Part shown: positions 35,710-43,467 of the stretch, one piece after another
Layout of the letters: the number at the start of each line of letters is the position of its first letter
How positions within the stretch are numbered: position 1 is the first letter of the stretch
DNA from: Luteibacter yeojuensis
GTDB lineage: Bacteria; Pseudomonadota; Gammaproteobacteria; Xanthomonadales; Rhodanobacteraceae
Length of the DNA: 64,000 bases
Reading direction: 5' to 3'
Assembly: GCF_011742875.1 (NCBI RefSeq)
Contig: NZ_JAAQTL010000001.1
Coordinates: 2,542,001-2,606,000, forward strand
Translations under genes and position numbers: made by a program
Notes under the pieces: model-generated
Seen by the model: the letters and a program-made list of their open reading frames with translations, nothing else
Told to the model about the DNA's origin: nothing
The model's database searches: none

Positions 35710-36831
35710 ATGAAGTCACTCTTCAGGCTGGCAGTCTTTGCCAGTCTCTTCCCCTTATCGTCCCAGGCCGGAGACCTTCCCTCCCTCGACGCCTACAAAG
35801 AACTCGTTCGCTTCCGTGTGCAGGACACAAAGGCCAATGAAGTATTCGCAGGGACGACCGGCGAGTTTCTTGCCCAGCTCCTCGTCGTTCCTTCGTCGCC
35901 TTACAGCGACCTCGTCGAGTACCCCAGGATGACCAACGAGGTATGGTGGCCGACCTTCATCGACAGCCTCCCGACGCGGCTTCCGGATGCCGAAAGAAGC
36001 TTCCTCGGCCTCCTGCAATGGCAAGTTGGCCTGAGCAAGGCCCGTCCGGGCATCGAGGTCGCCGCCAGCGACGAAGCCGTCGCGGCTTATCGCGGCATGC
36101 AGTCCGCGGCCAGCGCCCTCAAGGCGGAAGTCGATCCCGATATCTTCTGGAAGGCGCGGGACATGAATGGATCGCACTACGCTCAAGCGGCTGGTGAGGC
36201 CGTCGCGTTGCAGATCCTGCGCGACCAGATGCGCCGCAACGATCCGGCGACCTATGGCTCGCGCGCGATCTGGCCCGACGTGTTGAGCCGATACCTGGAA
36301 CAGACCGATCCAGAGGCTATCAGCAACCGTGACAGGAATTATCTCGGCGGCCTTGTCCGTCAGGCAATCACCAGCATGCCGTCGTTCGGGGATGGCGCGA
36401 GTCGTAGCGGTCTCCCGGTCGTGTACCGCGTGGCGCGCGTCGCCGCGGCCTATGCGGATGCCGAAGGCTATGTGATGGTCGGTGGCTACTGTACCGGCAA
36501 CGAACCGCGCAGCGACCTGCCCCACCAGTGGCCGCGCAAAGCGGAGCCGCTTTGCTTCGTTGCCGCCAACGATCGCGCGGTGCGGGCATGGTACCGCCAG
36601 CAGCTGCATCTGGAGACCATCAGCCGCCCGCCGGAGATCGAGCACTCGGGATTGTCCAGGCTGATGCACTGGATCGGCGCCGCGCTCCTGGTCGCCGATT
36701 TCGCCGCCTTCATCGAGGTGGCCGACTCCCTCATCGCCGACGACATGCTGTCCGAAGGGCTTATCGAAGAAGAGGACGCCGCACTGGCGGGCGAGCGGGC
36801 CGAACGGCTCACCTGCGGAGGCAACCCATGA
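35710..36831 (+). CDS. Exported array protein, family A copy 1
   Basis: The 373-residue product begins the seven-gene array. It has a signal peptide (MKSLFRLAVFASLFPLSSQA), a helical body with SPYSDLVEYP, DIFWKARDMNGS and LPVVYRVARVAAAYADAEGY, and a hydrophobic segment at about 315-337. Three cysteines (C261 in GGYC, C282 in PLCFVAANDRAV, C369 in LTCGG) recur in all three family A genes. I recognise no known family. The next gene starts inside its stop (ATGA). The start context CCCGACATGA is shared with copy 2. Confidence 0.8.
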   Translation: MKSLFRLAVFASLFPLSSQAGDLPSLDAYKELVRFRVQDTKANEVFAGTTGEFLAQLLVVPSSPYSDLVEYPRMTNEVWWPTFIDSLPTRLPDAERSFLGLLQWQVGLSKARPGIEVAASDEAVAAYRGMQSAASALKAEVDPDIFWKARDMNGSHYAQAAGEAVALQILRDQMRRNDPATYGSRAIWPDVLSRYLEQTDPEAISNRDRNYLGGLVRQAITSMPSFGDGASRSGLPVVYRVARVAAAYADAEGYVMVGGYCTGNEPRSDLPHQWPRKAEPLCFVAANDRAVRAWYRQQLHLETISRPPEIEHSGLSRLMHWIGAALLVADFAAFIEVADSLIADDMLSEGLIEEEDAALAGERAERLTCGGNP

Positions 36832-37781
36832 ACAAGCTTCGACGGATATATCGGGCCTGCGCCGCGACGGCAGCCTTCCTTTTCCTTTCGCAGGCCTCGT
36901 GGGCCGGAAAAGAGGGAGGCATCGACATCCATGTCGGCTCCGGCAACGTACTTGGCATACTGGAAGAGGAAACCCATCTCCATCTGGACGCTTTTCGGCG
37001 GGTCGTCCTGACGCGCCCCGCGTTCCATAGCAACACCTTCCTCATGAACGGATTGCAGAAGCGACTGTGGGACTCCACGGTTGCACGGTTTGACTATAGC
37101 TACAAGAACGCTTCCGGGGAGACCGTCACGCGTACCTATCATGCACGCAGCGGCCAGTCGATCGGAGGAACGATGGATGACATCGCCCATGGCGGCTCAT
37201 CCTCCGGATCTTCCTCGTCCGGGTCGGGCAAGACCCCAACCGCGAACGATCTCGATATCCTGAAAGACGCCGAAGAACGCCGGTTTTACACGGCAGACAA
37301 CGCGGAGCATGTCCGCGTGCGCAATCTCGATGCGAGGGGATCGAAGGTCAAAGTCACCAATGGCGACTTCAAACGTGTACGCGATGCCGAATTGAAGACG
37401 CTTCGGCATATTGAGTTCGACCTGCGGAATGGCGTCATCCCCGAGGGCGGGCGGATCACGGGCTATGTCAGCCAGCCTCCCTGCGACTCCTGCACGGAGG
37501 TGATCCGCAACTTCGGCGAGGACTACGAGATCGCAGGCGACATCTATCATCTCGTCCCCGCGCCGCGGAATGCTGCCCCGGCTGACGGGGAGCTCGGGGA
37601 AAGCAACAAGGCGGCAAGTCGTTACTTCAGGGTACGGAAGCGAGCTATCGAGTTCGCCCTCCAGGCCAACCGCGTGACCACTCCCGCTCCCGCCACTTGG
37701 GGTGCCGATGCCTCGGAAACGATCGGTGCCTTGCAGGCAGCCGAGCAAGGCGAGCTGAACGCATTGCCGTGCCGTAAATGA
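36828..37781 (+). CDS. Exported array protein, family B copy 1 (deaminase-like core)
   Basis: The 317-residue product has a signal peptide ending near SQASWA. The N-terminal part contains STVARFDYSYKNASGE and RTYHARSGQSIG, then a Ser/Gly linker, then a C-terminal core with D186-x-E188-x-K (RDAELKTLRHIEFDL), PEGGRITGY and C219-D-S-C222 (PPCDSC). This order resembles the zinc site of the deaminase fold, but Asp stands where His or Cys normally is. Function unknown. Its start overlaps the stop of the family A gene before it. Confidence 0.8.
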   Translation: MNKLRRIYRACAATAAFLFLSQASWAGKEGGIDIHVGSGNVLGILEEETHLHLDAFRRVVLTRPAFHSNTFLMNGLQKRLWDSTVARFDYSYKNASGETVTRTYHARSGQSIGGTMDDIAHGGSSSGSSSSGSGKTPTANDLDILKDAEERRFYTADNAEHVRVRNLDARGSKVKVTNGDFKRVRDAELKTLRHIEFDLRNGVIPEGGRITGYVSQPPCDSCTEVIRNFGEDYEIAGDIYHLVPAPRNAAPADGELGESNKAASRYFRVRKRAIEFALQANRVTTPAPATWGADASETIGALQAAEQGELNALPCRK

Positions 37782-37813
37782 TTGGACGGCCATTCATCTC
37801 CTGCCCGAGGACC

Positions 37814-38887
37814 ATGAACAGAACCTGCTCCATCGTCGCCCTGCTTTCCATCCTCATGAGCACCAGCATGGCGATCGACGCCGGCTCCGTCGTCGTCGAC
37901 GATCTCGATCTCGACGAAGGCAACGTCGTCGCCTTGCTGGAGCAAACCAGTCAGTATTATGTCGACGCCATGCACGAACTGGTGAACGCTCGTTACAAGG
38001 ACGAGTACAGGGCGATCCGCTGGGAGGATCTGGAGAACGCGATGACGCAGGCCCGGGTCGCCCGCGTCGAATACCACTTCGAGATCGACGGTCGCCCTCG
38101 GGTGCGGGTTTACCATGCGATGGGTGGCGTCCCCCTGGGCGTCATGGGTGAAGATATCTTCAGGGGACCGACGCGCCCGGGCACCCCGGTCACCCCGACG
38201 GATGCCGGCCCTCCCGAAGCGCACTGGGAGATCGACGAGGGCGATCCCGCTCCAAACGAGCCTCAACGCGATCTTGCCGGCCTCGACGCTGACGATGAGG
38301 TTTTCTTCGATCACTTCGATGACATCGACGTCCGTGCGCGCATCCTCCCCGGGCAGGGGTCCGCCTTGCCGTCGTTCCATATCGATGGACAGGATCGCGC
38401 CCTGGATCCGGAGATGAAGGCACTACGGCACATCGAAGACGATATGAAGAACAAGATCGTCCCTTCAGGGGGGCGCATCGATGCGAAGATCGGCGGCATC
38501 CTATGTTCTTCCTGTCGTCACGCCATGCAGACCATGGCCCGCGCCTACGACGTCGACATCCGCGCGACACAGATATTCCAGACCATGCCGCGGCGCCGGC
38601 AGGACGCCATGCTGCAATCGGGACGGGCGCGCATGGCAAGGGGACGCCTGGTCGACGCATCCTCCGGCCGTCCGCTCCTTGCCCACGACGTACTCAACGG
38701 TGCCCGTGAAGCGCAGGTCCGGAGAAGCCTCGGCGTACGCTCCCTGGACCGGTCCCTCAAGGGCGTGCAGTGGTCGAAGCGGTCGTTCCTCCCCGCTGCC
38801 ATGGGCAGTACGTCGGACGCGGAATCGCCACTCACGCGACGCGCAAGCAATCCGGATGTGGACGAGCCGTCGACACCCGGATGCTGA
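37814..38887 (+). CDS. Exported array protein, family C copy 1 (deaminase-like core)
   Basis: The 357-residue product is homologous to family B over most of its length but forms a separate subgroup. The signal peptide is MNRTCSIVALLSILMSTSMA. It has ARVEYHFEIDGRPRVRVYHA, GPTRPGTPVTP, and a core with D198-x-E200-x-K (LDPEMKALRHIEDDM) and C231-S-S-C234. A basic C-terminal region follows. ATG at 37814 has GAGG upstream; the ATG at 37778, overlapping the previous stop, would add 12 residues and is possible. The 206 bases after it hold no visible gene. Confidence 0.8.
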   Translation: MNRTCSIVALLSILMSTSMAIDAGSVVVDDLDLDEGNVVALLEQTSQYYVDAMHELVNARYKDEYRAIRWEDLENAMTQARVARVEYHFEIDGRPRVRVYHAMGGVPLGVMGEDIFRGPTRPGTPVTPTDAGPPEAHWEIDEGDPAPNEPQRDLAGLDADDEVFFDHFDDIDVRARILPGQGSALPSFHIDGQDRALDPEMKALRHIEDDMKNKIVPSGGRIDAKIGGILCSSCRHAMQTMARAYDVDIRATQIFQTMPRRRQDAMLQSGRARMARGRLVDASSGRPLLAHDVLNGAREAQVRRSLGVRSLDRSLKGVQWSKRSFLPAAMGSTSDAESPLTRRASNPDVDEPSTPGC

Positions 38888-39093
38888 ACCCATGAGGGCC
38901 GCTTCGCCGACACGGATCGACTCCGCGACGGCCTCCTGTTCCGCATCGCGATTGGGTATCGTTCCCCGCCCATCGCGTCCAATCATCGATGGTCGACACC
39001 GCTCATGCGCGTTCGCGATATCCCCGCAAGGCGCCAGCGGGAGGCGACGCGCCGTTCGCGGGAACGCGGTGTGCTCGCAAAGGATCTCCCGAC

Positions 39094-40266
39094 ATGATGT
39101 CACCTCCACGTCTGGCGCTCGCCGCCTGCCTGCTCCCCCTCGCCACCGTCGCCGTCCACGCGACGGACGCGGGCCGTGAAACAGCCGTTGTCCCCAAGGC
39201 CGGCACGGGCGCGTCGTTCGACATGTACGAAGCACTGTCCCGCTTCCGGATCCGGCACAAGAGAACGGCCAGTGCCCTCGAATCCACGACTGCCGGCCTC
39301 CTGAGACAGCTCCTGAAGGAGCCCGCGTCACCATACAGCGACCTGGTCGACCATCCGCCCATGACCAACCATCTCGCGTGGCGGCGCTTCACGACGGACC
39401 TCTCGTCGACGTTTCCGGATGCAGGCGAGGTCGCACTCGATACATTGCGGTGGCAGATGGGACTCACGAAGGCACGCCCCGGCGTGGACATCGCCGTCGA
39501 CGAACCCGCCATTACCCGCTACCGCGGCCGCGAAGCCGCCGCCAACGCGCGGAAGGCGGAGATCGACAGCGACATCTTCTGGAAAGCGCGCGACATGAAC
39601 GGCTCTCGCCTTGCCGAGGCCGCCGGGGAAGCAGTGGCACTGCAGATGCTTCGCGACCAGGTACGACACACCGACCCGAAGGATCATCGCGCACTGGACA
39701 TCCAGCCCGGCGTACTCGCCCGATACATGGCGCAGACCCACCCTGAGGCCATCAGCGGAGCCGATCGCCGCTACCTTGCCGAGATGCTGGGCATCGCACT
39801 CGCCGCAAGGCACTCACCGGTGGAAGGCGGCGGGAGCGGACAGTTACCGACGATCTACCGTGTAGCGCGTACGGCAGCGGCGTATGCCGATGCGAACGGC
39901 TACCTGACCCCGGGAGGCTATTGCGACGGCGACGCCCCCCGAATCCGGGCACCGGACTCACCCTTCTTCGACGAGCCATCCGCCTTGTGCTTCGTCGCCG
40001 CCACCGATCGCGCCGTTGCCCGGTGGTACCGGCGGCAGTCGCATGTCGAAGCTGTCCGGCACCCTCCGCCGCCGGAGCACGGCGGTTTCTACAATCTCCT
40101 CCACTGGGTCGGCGCGGTATTCGTACTGGTCGATTTCGCGGCCTTCATCGAGGTTACGGAAGCACTGACCGCCGAAGACATGGTCCTCGAAGGTGTGCTC
40201 GAAGACGCCGATGCGGAACTCGCCAGCAGCCGCTCCTCCCGGCTCACCTGCAGGATCTCCCAGTGA
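39094..40266 (+). CDS. Exported array protein, family A copy 2
   Basis: The 390-residue product is clearly the closest paralogue of copy 1: SPYSDLVDHPPMTN, GLTKARPGVDI, DIFWKARDMNGSRLAEAAGE and ALCFVAATDRAVARWYRRQ. A signal peptide ends near VAVHA. The hydrophobic segment FYNLLHWVGAVFVLVDFAAF is conserved in position. The three cysteines are kept (GGYC, ALCF, LTCR). The start is chosen from AAGGATCTCCCGACATGA, almost the same context as copy 1. The next gene overlaps its stop (GTGA). Confidence 0.8.
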   Translation: MMSPPRLALAACLLPLATVAVHATDAGRETAVVPKAGTGASFDMYEALSRFRIRHKRTASALESTTAGLLRQLLKEPASPYSDLVDHPPMTNHLAWRRFTTDLSSTFPDAGEVALDTLRWQMGLTKARPGVDIAVDEPAITRYRGREAAANARKAEIDSDIFWKARDMNGSRLAEAAGEAVALQMLRDQVRHTDPKDHRALDIQPGVLARYMAQTHPEAISGADRRYLAEMLGIALAARHSPVEGGGSGQLPTIYRVARTAAAYADANGYLTPGGYCDGDAPRIRAPDSPFFDEPSALCFVAATDRAVARWYRRQSHVEAVRHPPPPEHGGFYNLLHWVGAVFVLVDFAAFIEVTEALTAEDMVLEGVLEDADAELASSRSSRLTCRISQ

Positions 40267-41219
40267 AGCACGCACTCACCATATTCCGCGTAAGCCTCCT
40301 GACCGTCGTCCTGCTGCCGCACGCGCTGTGGGCCGGGGTCGTGAACATCGAACCGGGCGCGGCCTCGGCGAAACTGGCGAAGACGGCCCAGGTCCACACG
40401 ACCGCCTTCCAGATCGCGCTCGCGGATCATCCGGAATTCCTAAAGAGCGGCAAGCAGATGCGAAAGCTGCGCGCGAAGCTCCGCGGCCAGACCATCGCGC
40501 GTGTCGAATACATGCATCCCGGCGGAACGCGCGTCTACCACGGTCGCAGCGGACATTCGATCAGGAGCACGCTCGCCAGCCTCAAGTCGGGAAACAGGTC
40601 ATCACGGCCATCCGAGGGAACGACCACATCGGGGTCGGACAGTGAAACGAGTCTTGTCGACTTGAGTGACGACGTCGCTGCGGACGCTGCGGAGCAGGTG
40701 TACTATCCGGAAAATACACGCGAAGACGCGCGTGCACGGCTTCTGCCGGAAGAAGAATCCGTCGTGCAGGCCCGCGACATCGGTGACGGGCACGTCCATG
40801 CATGGGATGCGGAAATCAAGGTGTTTCGCACGATCGAGAACGACATAAGGACCGGCGTCGTGTTGCCCGGCGGCAAGATCACCGGTTATGTCAGCAAGAC
40901 TATCTGCGCATCCTGTCGTGCGGCCATCGAGGAGTTCGCCGGCGAATTCGACGTCACTGTCGATCTGTATGAAATGATCGAGGCCGGGAAGGATTTGCCG
41001 CGCACGCCCACGACGGTGATCGAGAAAAGCCAGGCCAGCTCGCGCCACCTCGCCAAAGCGCGAAAGATCGACGTTGACCACCGGATCGATCCTCAACGGA
41101 TTGGCAACCGCCGGCACGTCTCGTGGCCCGGCGAAGCACGTATCGACGCATTCTTTCTCGAGGAATCGGCACAACGCGCAACGGAGGACGCCGGTGAGCT
41201 TGCGGCATGCGATCGGTAG
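40263..41219 (+). CDS. Exported array protein, family B copy 2 (deaminase-like core)
   Basis: The 318-residue product starts with GTG inside the stop of family A copy 2. A signal peptide ends near PHALWA. It has IARVEYMHPGGTRVYHGRSG, then D182-x-E184-x-K (WDAEIKVFRTIENDI), LPGGKITGYVS and C215-A-S-C218. Its length is almost the same as B copy 1, with a similar layout. The last 26 bases overlap the start of family A copy 3. Confidence 0.8.
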   Translation: MKHALTIFRVSLLTVVLLPHALWAGVVNIEPGAASAKLAKTAQVHTTAFQIALADHPEFLKSGKQMRKLRAKLRGQTIARVEYMHPGGTRVYHGRSGHSIRSTLASLKSGNRSSRPSEGTTTSGSDSETSLVDLSDDVAADAAEQVYYPENTREDARARLLPEEESVVQARDIGDGHVHAWDAEIKVFRTIENDIRTGVVLPGGKITGYVSKTICASCRAAIEEFAGEFDVTVDLYEMIEAGKDLPRTPTTVIEKSQASSRHLAKARKIDVDHRIDPQRIGNRRHVSWPGEARIDAFFLEESAQRATEDAGELAACDR

Positions 41220-42348
41220 GATGGCTGCGGTGGCTGCGATGGCGGCGCTTGCAGCAGCCGGCCCTGCCGTCGGGACGAACATTGCCGATGTCGATATCGA
41301 CATCGTCTCGCAGTGGCAGCGTGAGCGCCTCGAAAACGTCGGCGCCGTCACGGCCCTGAACCGAAGCACGGCCTCGATCATGCGCCAAATACTCGACGAT
41401 CCGGCATCGCCCTATAGCGGCTTGCGGCCTTCGCCCGACTTCATGAACGACGTCGACTGGGCAAGCATGCTCGCCAGGACGCCGACTGGCGCAGGTACCA
41501 GCGAGAATGCCCTGGCTGTGCTGCAATGGGATCTCGGCGCCACCCGCGCGCGACCGGACATCGATGTTCCGGTAGGAGCGGCGACCGGTTATCGCGATCG
41601 TTTCGTTGCGGCAAGCACACGCAAGGCCGATGTGGATGCCGATATTTTCTGGCACATGCTCGACCTCACCGGATACCGTCATTCGACCAGGGCTGCCTAC
41701 TACGCGGTCGGCATGCAGATACTCCGAGCCCAGATCCTGGCCACCGCGCCCGATCGCCGCGCCGCGATCGGTGTGGACAAGGAGCTGTTCGATCGTGTCA
41801 TGCTGGCTCGGCATCTGGGTCACCTGACGTCGCATGACCTGACCTATCTCTCGACCCTGGTCCAGCATCGGCTCATCCACTGGCGAGTCGGCGGGATGGC
41901 GTCGACCGGTCTTCGCCAGCTTCCCGTCGCCTTCCGCATCGCGCGCGTGGCCGCCGCTTATCGCGACGCCGAAGGCTACTTCATGGCCGCGCCTTGCCAG
42001 GCCGATGCCAGCCCCGCCGACCCGGCGACGGGCGAGGGGCAGGACGATGGCACCCGTGACCTGTGCTTCGTGGCCGCGACCGACCGCGCCGTGCATCGCT
42101 GGTATCTCGACGAGTCACGACGCCAGGCCAGCTACCGCCCACGGCAGGAATCCTCGCACCGGACCTCCTTGATCGCGGCCGTCATGGCAGTGGCCTTCCC
42201 GTTGCTGGAAATCGCGAGCATGGTCGAGGTGATGGAAGCCGCCATCGCGGACGACATGGTCACTACCGAAGTCCTGACGGTAGAAGAAGCCGAGATGGTT
42301 TCGGAACGCGCGGATCTTCTTACCTGCCGCATTCCCGGAATGCCATGA
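41194..42348 (+). CDS. Exported array protein, family A copy 3 (diverged)
   Basis: The 384-residue product is the most diverged family A member: SPYSGLRPSPDF, DADIFWHMLDLTGYRH, LPVAFRIARVAAAYRDAEGY and DLCFVAATDRAVHRWYLDE. Cysteines are conserved at the three positions (AAPC, DLCF, LTCR). The GTG at 41194 is preferred: GGAGG lies directly upstream and it gives a full signal peptide (MSLRHAIGRMAAVAAMAALA). ATG at 41221 is an alternative. No counterpart exists between B1 and C1 in the first set. Confidence 0.78.
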   Translation: MSLRHAIGRMAAVAAMAALAAAGPAVGTNIADVDIDIVSQWQRERLENVGAVTALNRSTASIMRQILDDPASPYSGLRPSPDFMNDVDWASMLARTPTGAGTSENALAVLQWDLGATRARPDIDVPVGAATGYRDRFVAASTRKADVDADIFWHMLDLTGYRHSTRAAYYAVGMQILRAQILATAPDRRAAIGVDKELFDRVMLARHLGHLTSHDLTYLSTLVQHRLIHWRVGGMASTGLRQLPVAFRIARVAAAYRDAEGYFMAAPCQADASPADPATGEGQDDGTRDLCFVAATDRAVHRWYLDESRRQASYRPRQESSHRTSLIAAVMAVAFPLLEIASMVEVMEAAIADDMVTTEVLTVEEAEMVSERADLLTCRIPGMP

Positions 42349-43418
42349 AGAATCCCGGACGCGCCGTCTTCGTCCTCGCCTGCCTGGCGGGCGCCAGTTC
42401 CCTGGCCCATGCGGGCAATGTCGTCACGGACGACCTGAGCCTCGACGAGGGCAACGTGACGGCCCTCCTCGAGGCCACCAGCCAGCGGTACGTCGACGCC
42501 ATGCATCGGCTGATTGAAGCGCGGTATCGCGACGATTACCGGGCCATCCGCTGGGAAGACCTCGAAATCTCGATAACCAGGGCCCGCGTGGCCCGGTTCG
42601 AATACCACTACACGGCGAACGGCGCCGATCGCACGCGGGTGTACCACGCCATGGGCGGTGAGCCGCTGAGTTCGCTTGGCGGCCAGATCTTCGAGGGACC
42701 GACCCGGGCGGGAACCCCGGTCAGCCCCGACTCCCCCGCATCCATGGACGAGGCGGAAGTGTTCCGTGAGCCGCCGGCGCCCACGATCGATCGCGTGGCC
42801 GCCGATGCGGCGGACGATGCGCTCTTTTCGGGATTCGACGACGTCGATATCCGCGCACGCATCCTTCCCACCGGGAATTCGGTCCTGCAGCCGTTCCCCA
42901 TCGACGGCGAGGACAAGGCGCTCGATCCCGAGTTCAAGCTGCTGCGGCATATCGAACACGATATCCAGAACGGGATCGTTCCCTCCGGCGGGCGCATCCA
43001 GGGCGCCATCGGCGGCAATCTCTGCTCCTCGTGTCGTTACGCCATGAAGAGCCTGTCCAACGAGTACGGTATCGAGGTGCGCGTCACCCAGATGTTCGCC
43101 TCGCTTCCGCGGCGAGAGCAGGATGCGCTAGTGCAGTCCGGTCGTGCCGTGCTCAAGGGCCGGCTACTCGTCGACGCCCGGTCCGAGCGCCCGCTCCTGG
43201 CCTACGATGCCCTGAATCGGGCCCGCACGGCACAGGTGCAACAGAAGCTCGGCCCCCGTGCCATGGGCCGGACGTTCAAGGGGATGCTCTGGCGGAATCG
43301 ATCGTTCCGATTCAAACTCGACCCGCCACGCCTGCGCCGCGTATCGGAAAGTCCTCCGGACTCCAGCCCGCTCACGGCGAACCGCGACGTCGAGGAGCCC
43401 ACGCCCCGATGCGACTGA
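42345..43418 (+). CDS. Exported array protein, family C copy 2 (deaminase-like core)
   Basis: The 357-residue product matches family C copy 1 in length and in blocks: signal peptide MKNPGRAVFVLACLAGASSL, VVTDDLSLDEGNVTALLEAT, EGPTRAGTPVSP, D194-x-E196-x-K (LDPEFKLLRHIEHDI) and C227-S-S-C230. It starts inside the stop of family A copy 3 (ATGA). It ends 49 bases before dbpA and closes the array. Confidence 0.8.
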   Translation: MKNPGRAVFVLACLAGASSLAHAGNVVTDDLSLDEGNVTALLEATSQRYVDAMHRLIEARYRDDYRAIRWEDLEISITRARVARFEYHYTANGADRTRVYHAMGGEPLSSLGGQIFEGPTRAGTPVSPDSPASMDEAEVFREPPAPTIDRVAADAADDALFSGFDDVDIRARILPTGNSVLQPFPIDGEDKALDPEFKLLRHIEHDIQNGIVPSGGRIQGAIGGNLCSSCRYAMKSLSNEYGIEVRVTQMFASLPRREQDALVQSGRAVLKGRLLVDARSERPLLAYDALNRARTAQVQQKLGPRAMGRTFKGMLWRNRSFRFKLDPPRLRRVSESPPDSSPLTANRDVEEPTPRCD

Positions 43419-43467
43419 CGGCAAGCCCCGCCGACGCGCCGTCTCCACGGACGTGCGATCATGAGCG

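Noticed and set aside
40602..41381. Minus-strand frames within the seven-gene array
   Set aside because: They lack signal peptides, Shine-Dalgarno sequences and conservation between copies, whereas the plus-strand frames are paralogous to each other.
35710..43418. Array as a prophage or integrated island
   Set aside because: No integrase, tRNA junction, attachment repeats or marked change in base composition is visible. It sits between housekeeping genes.
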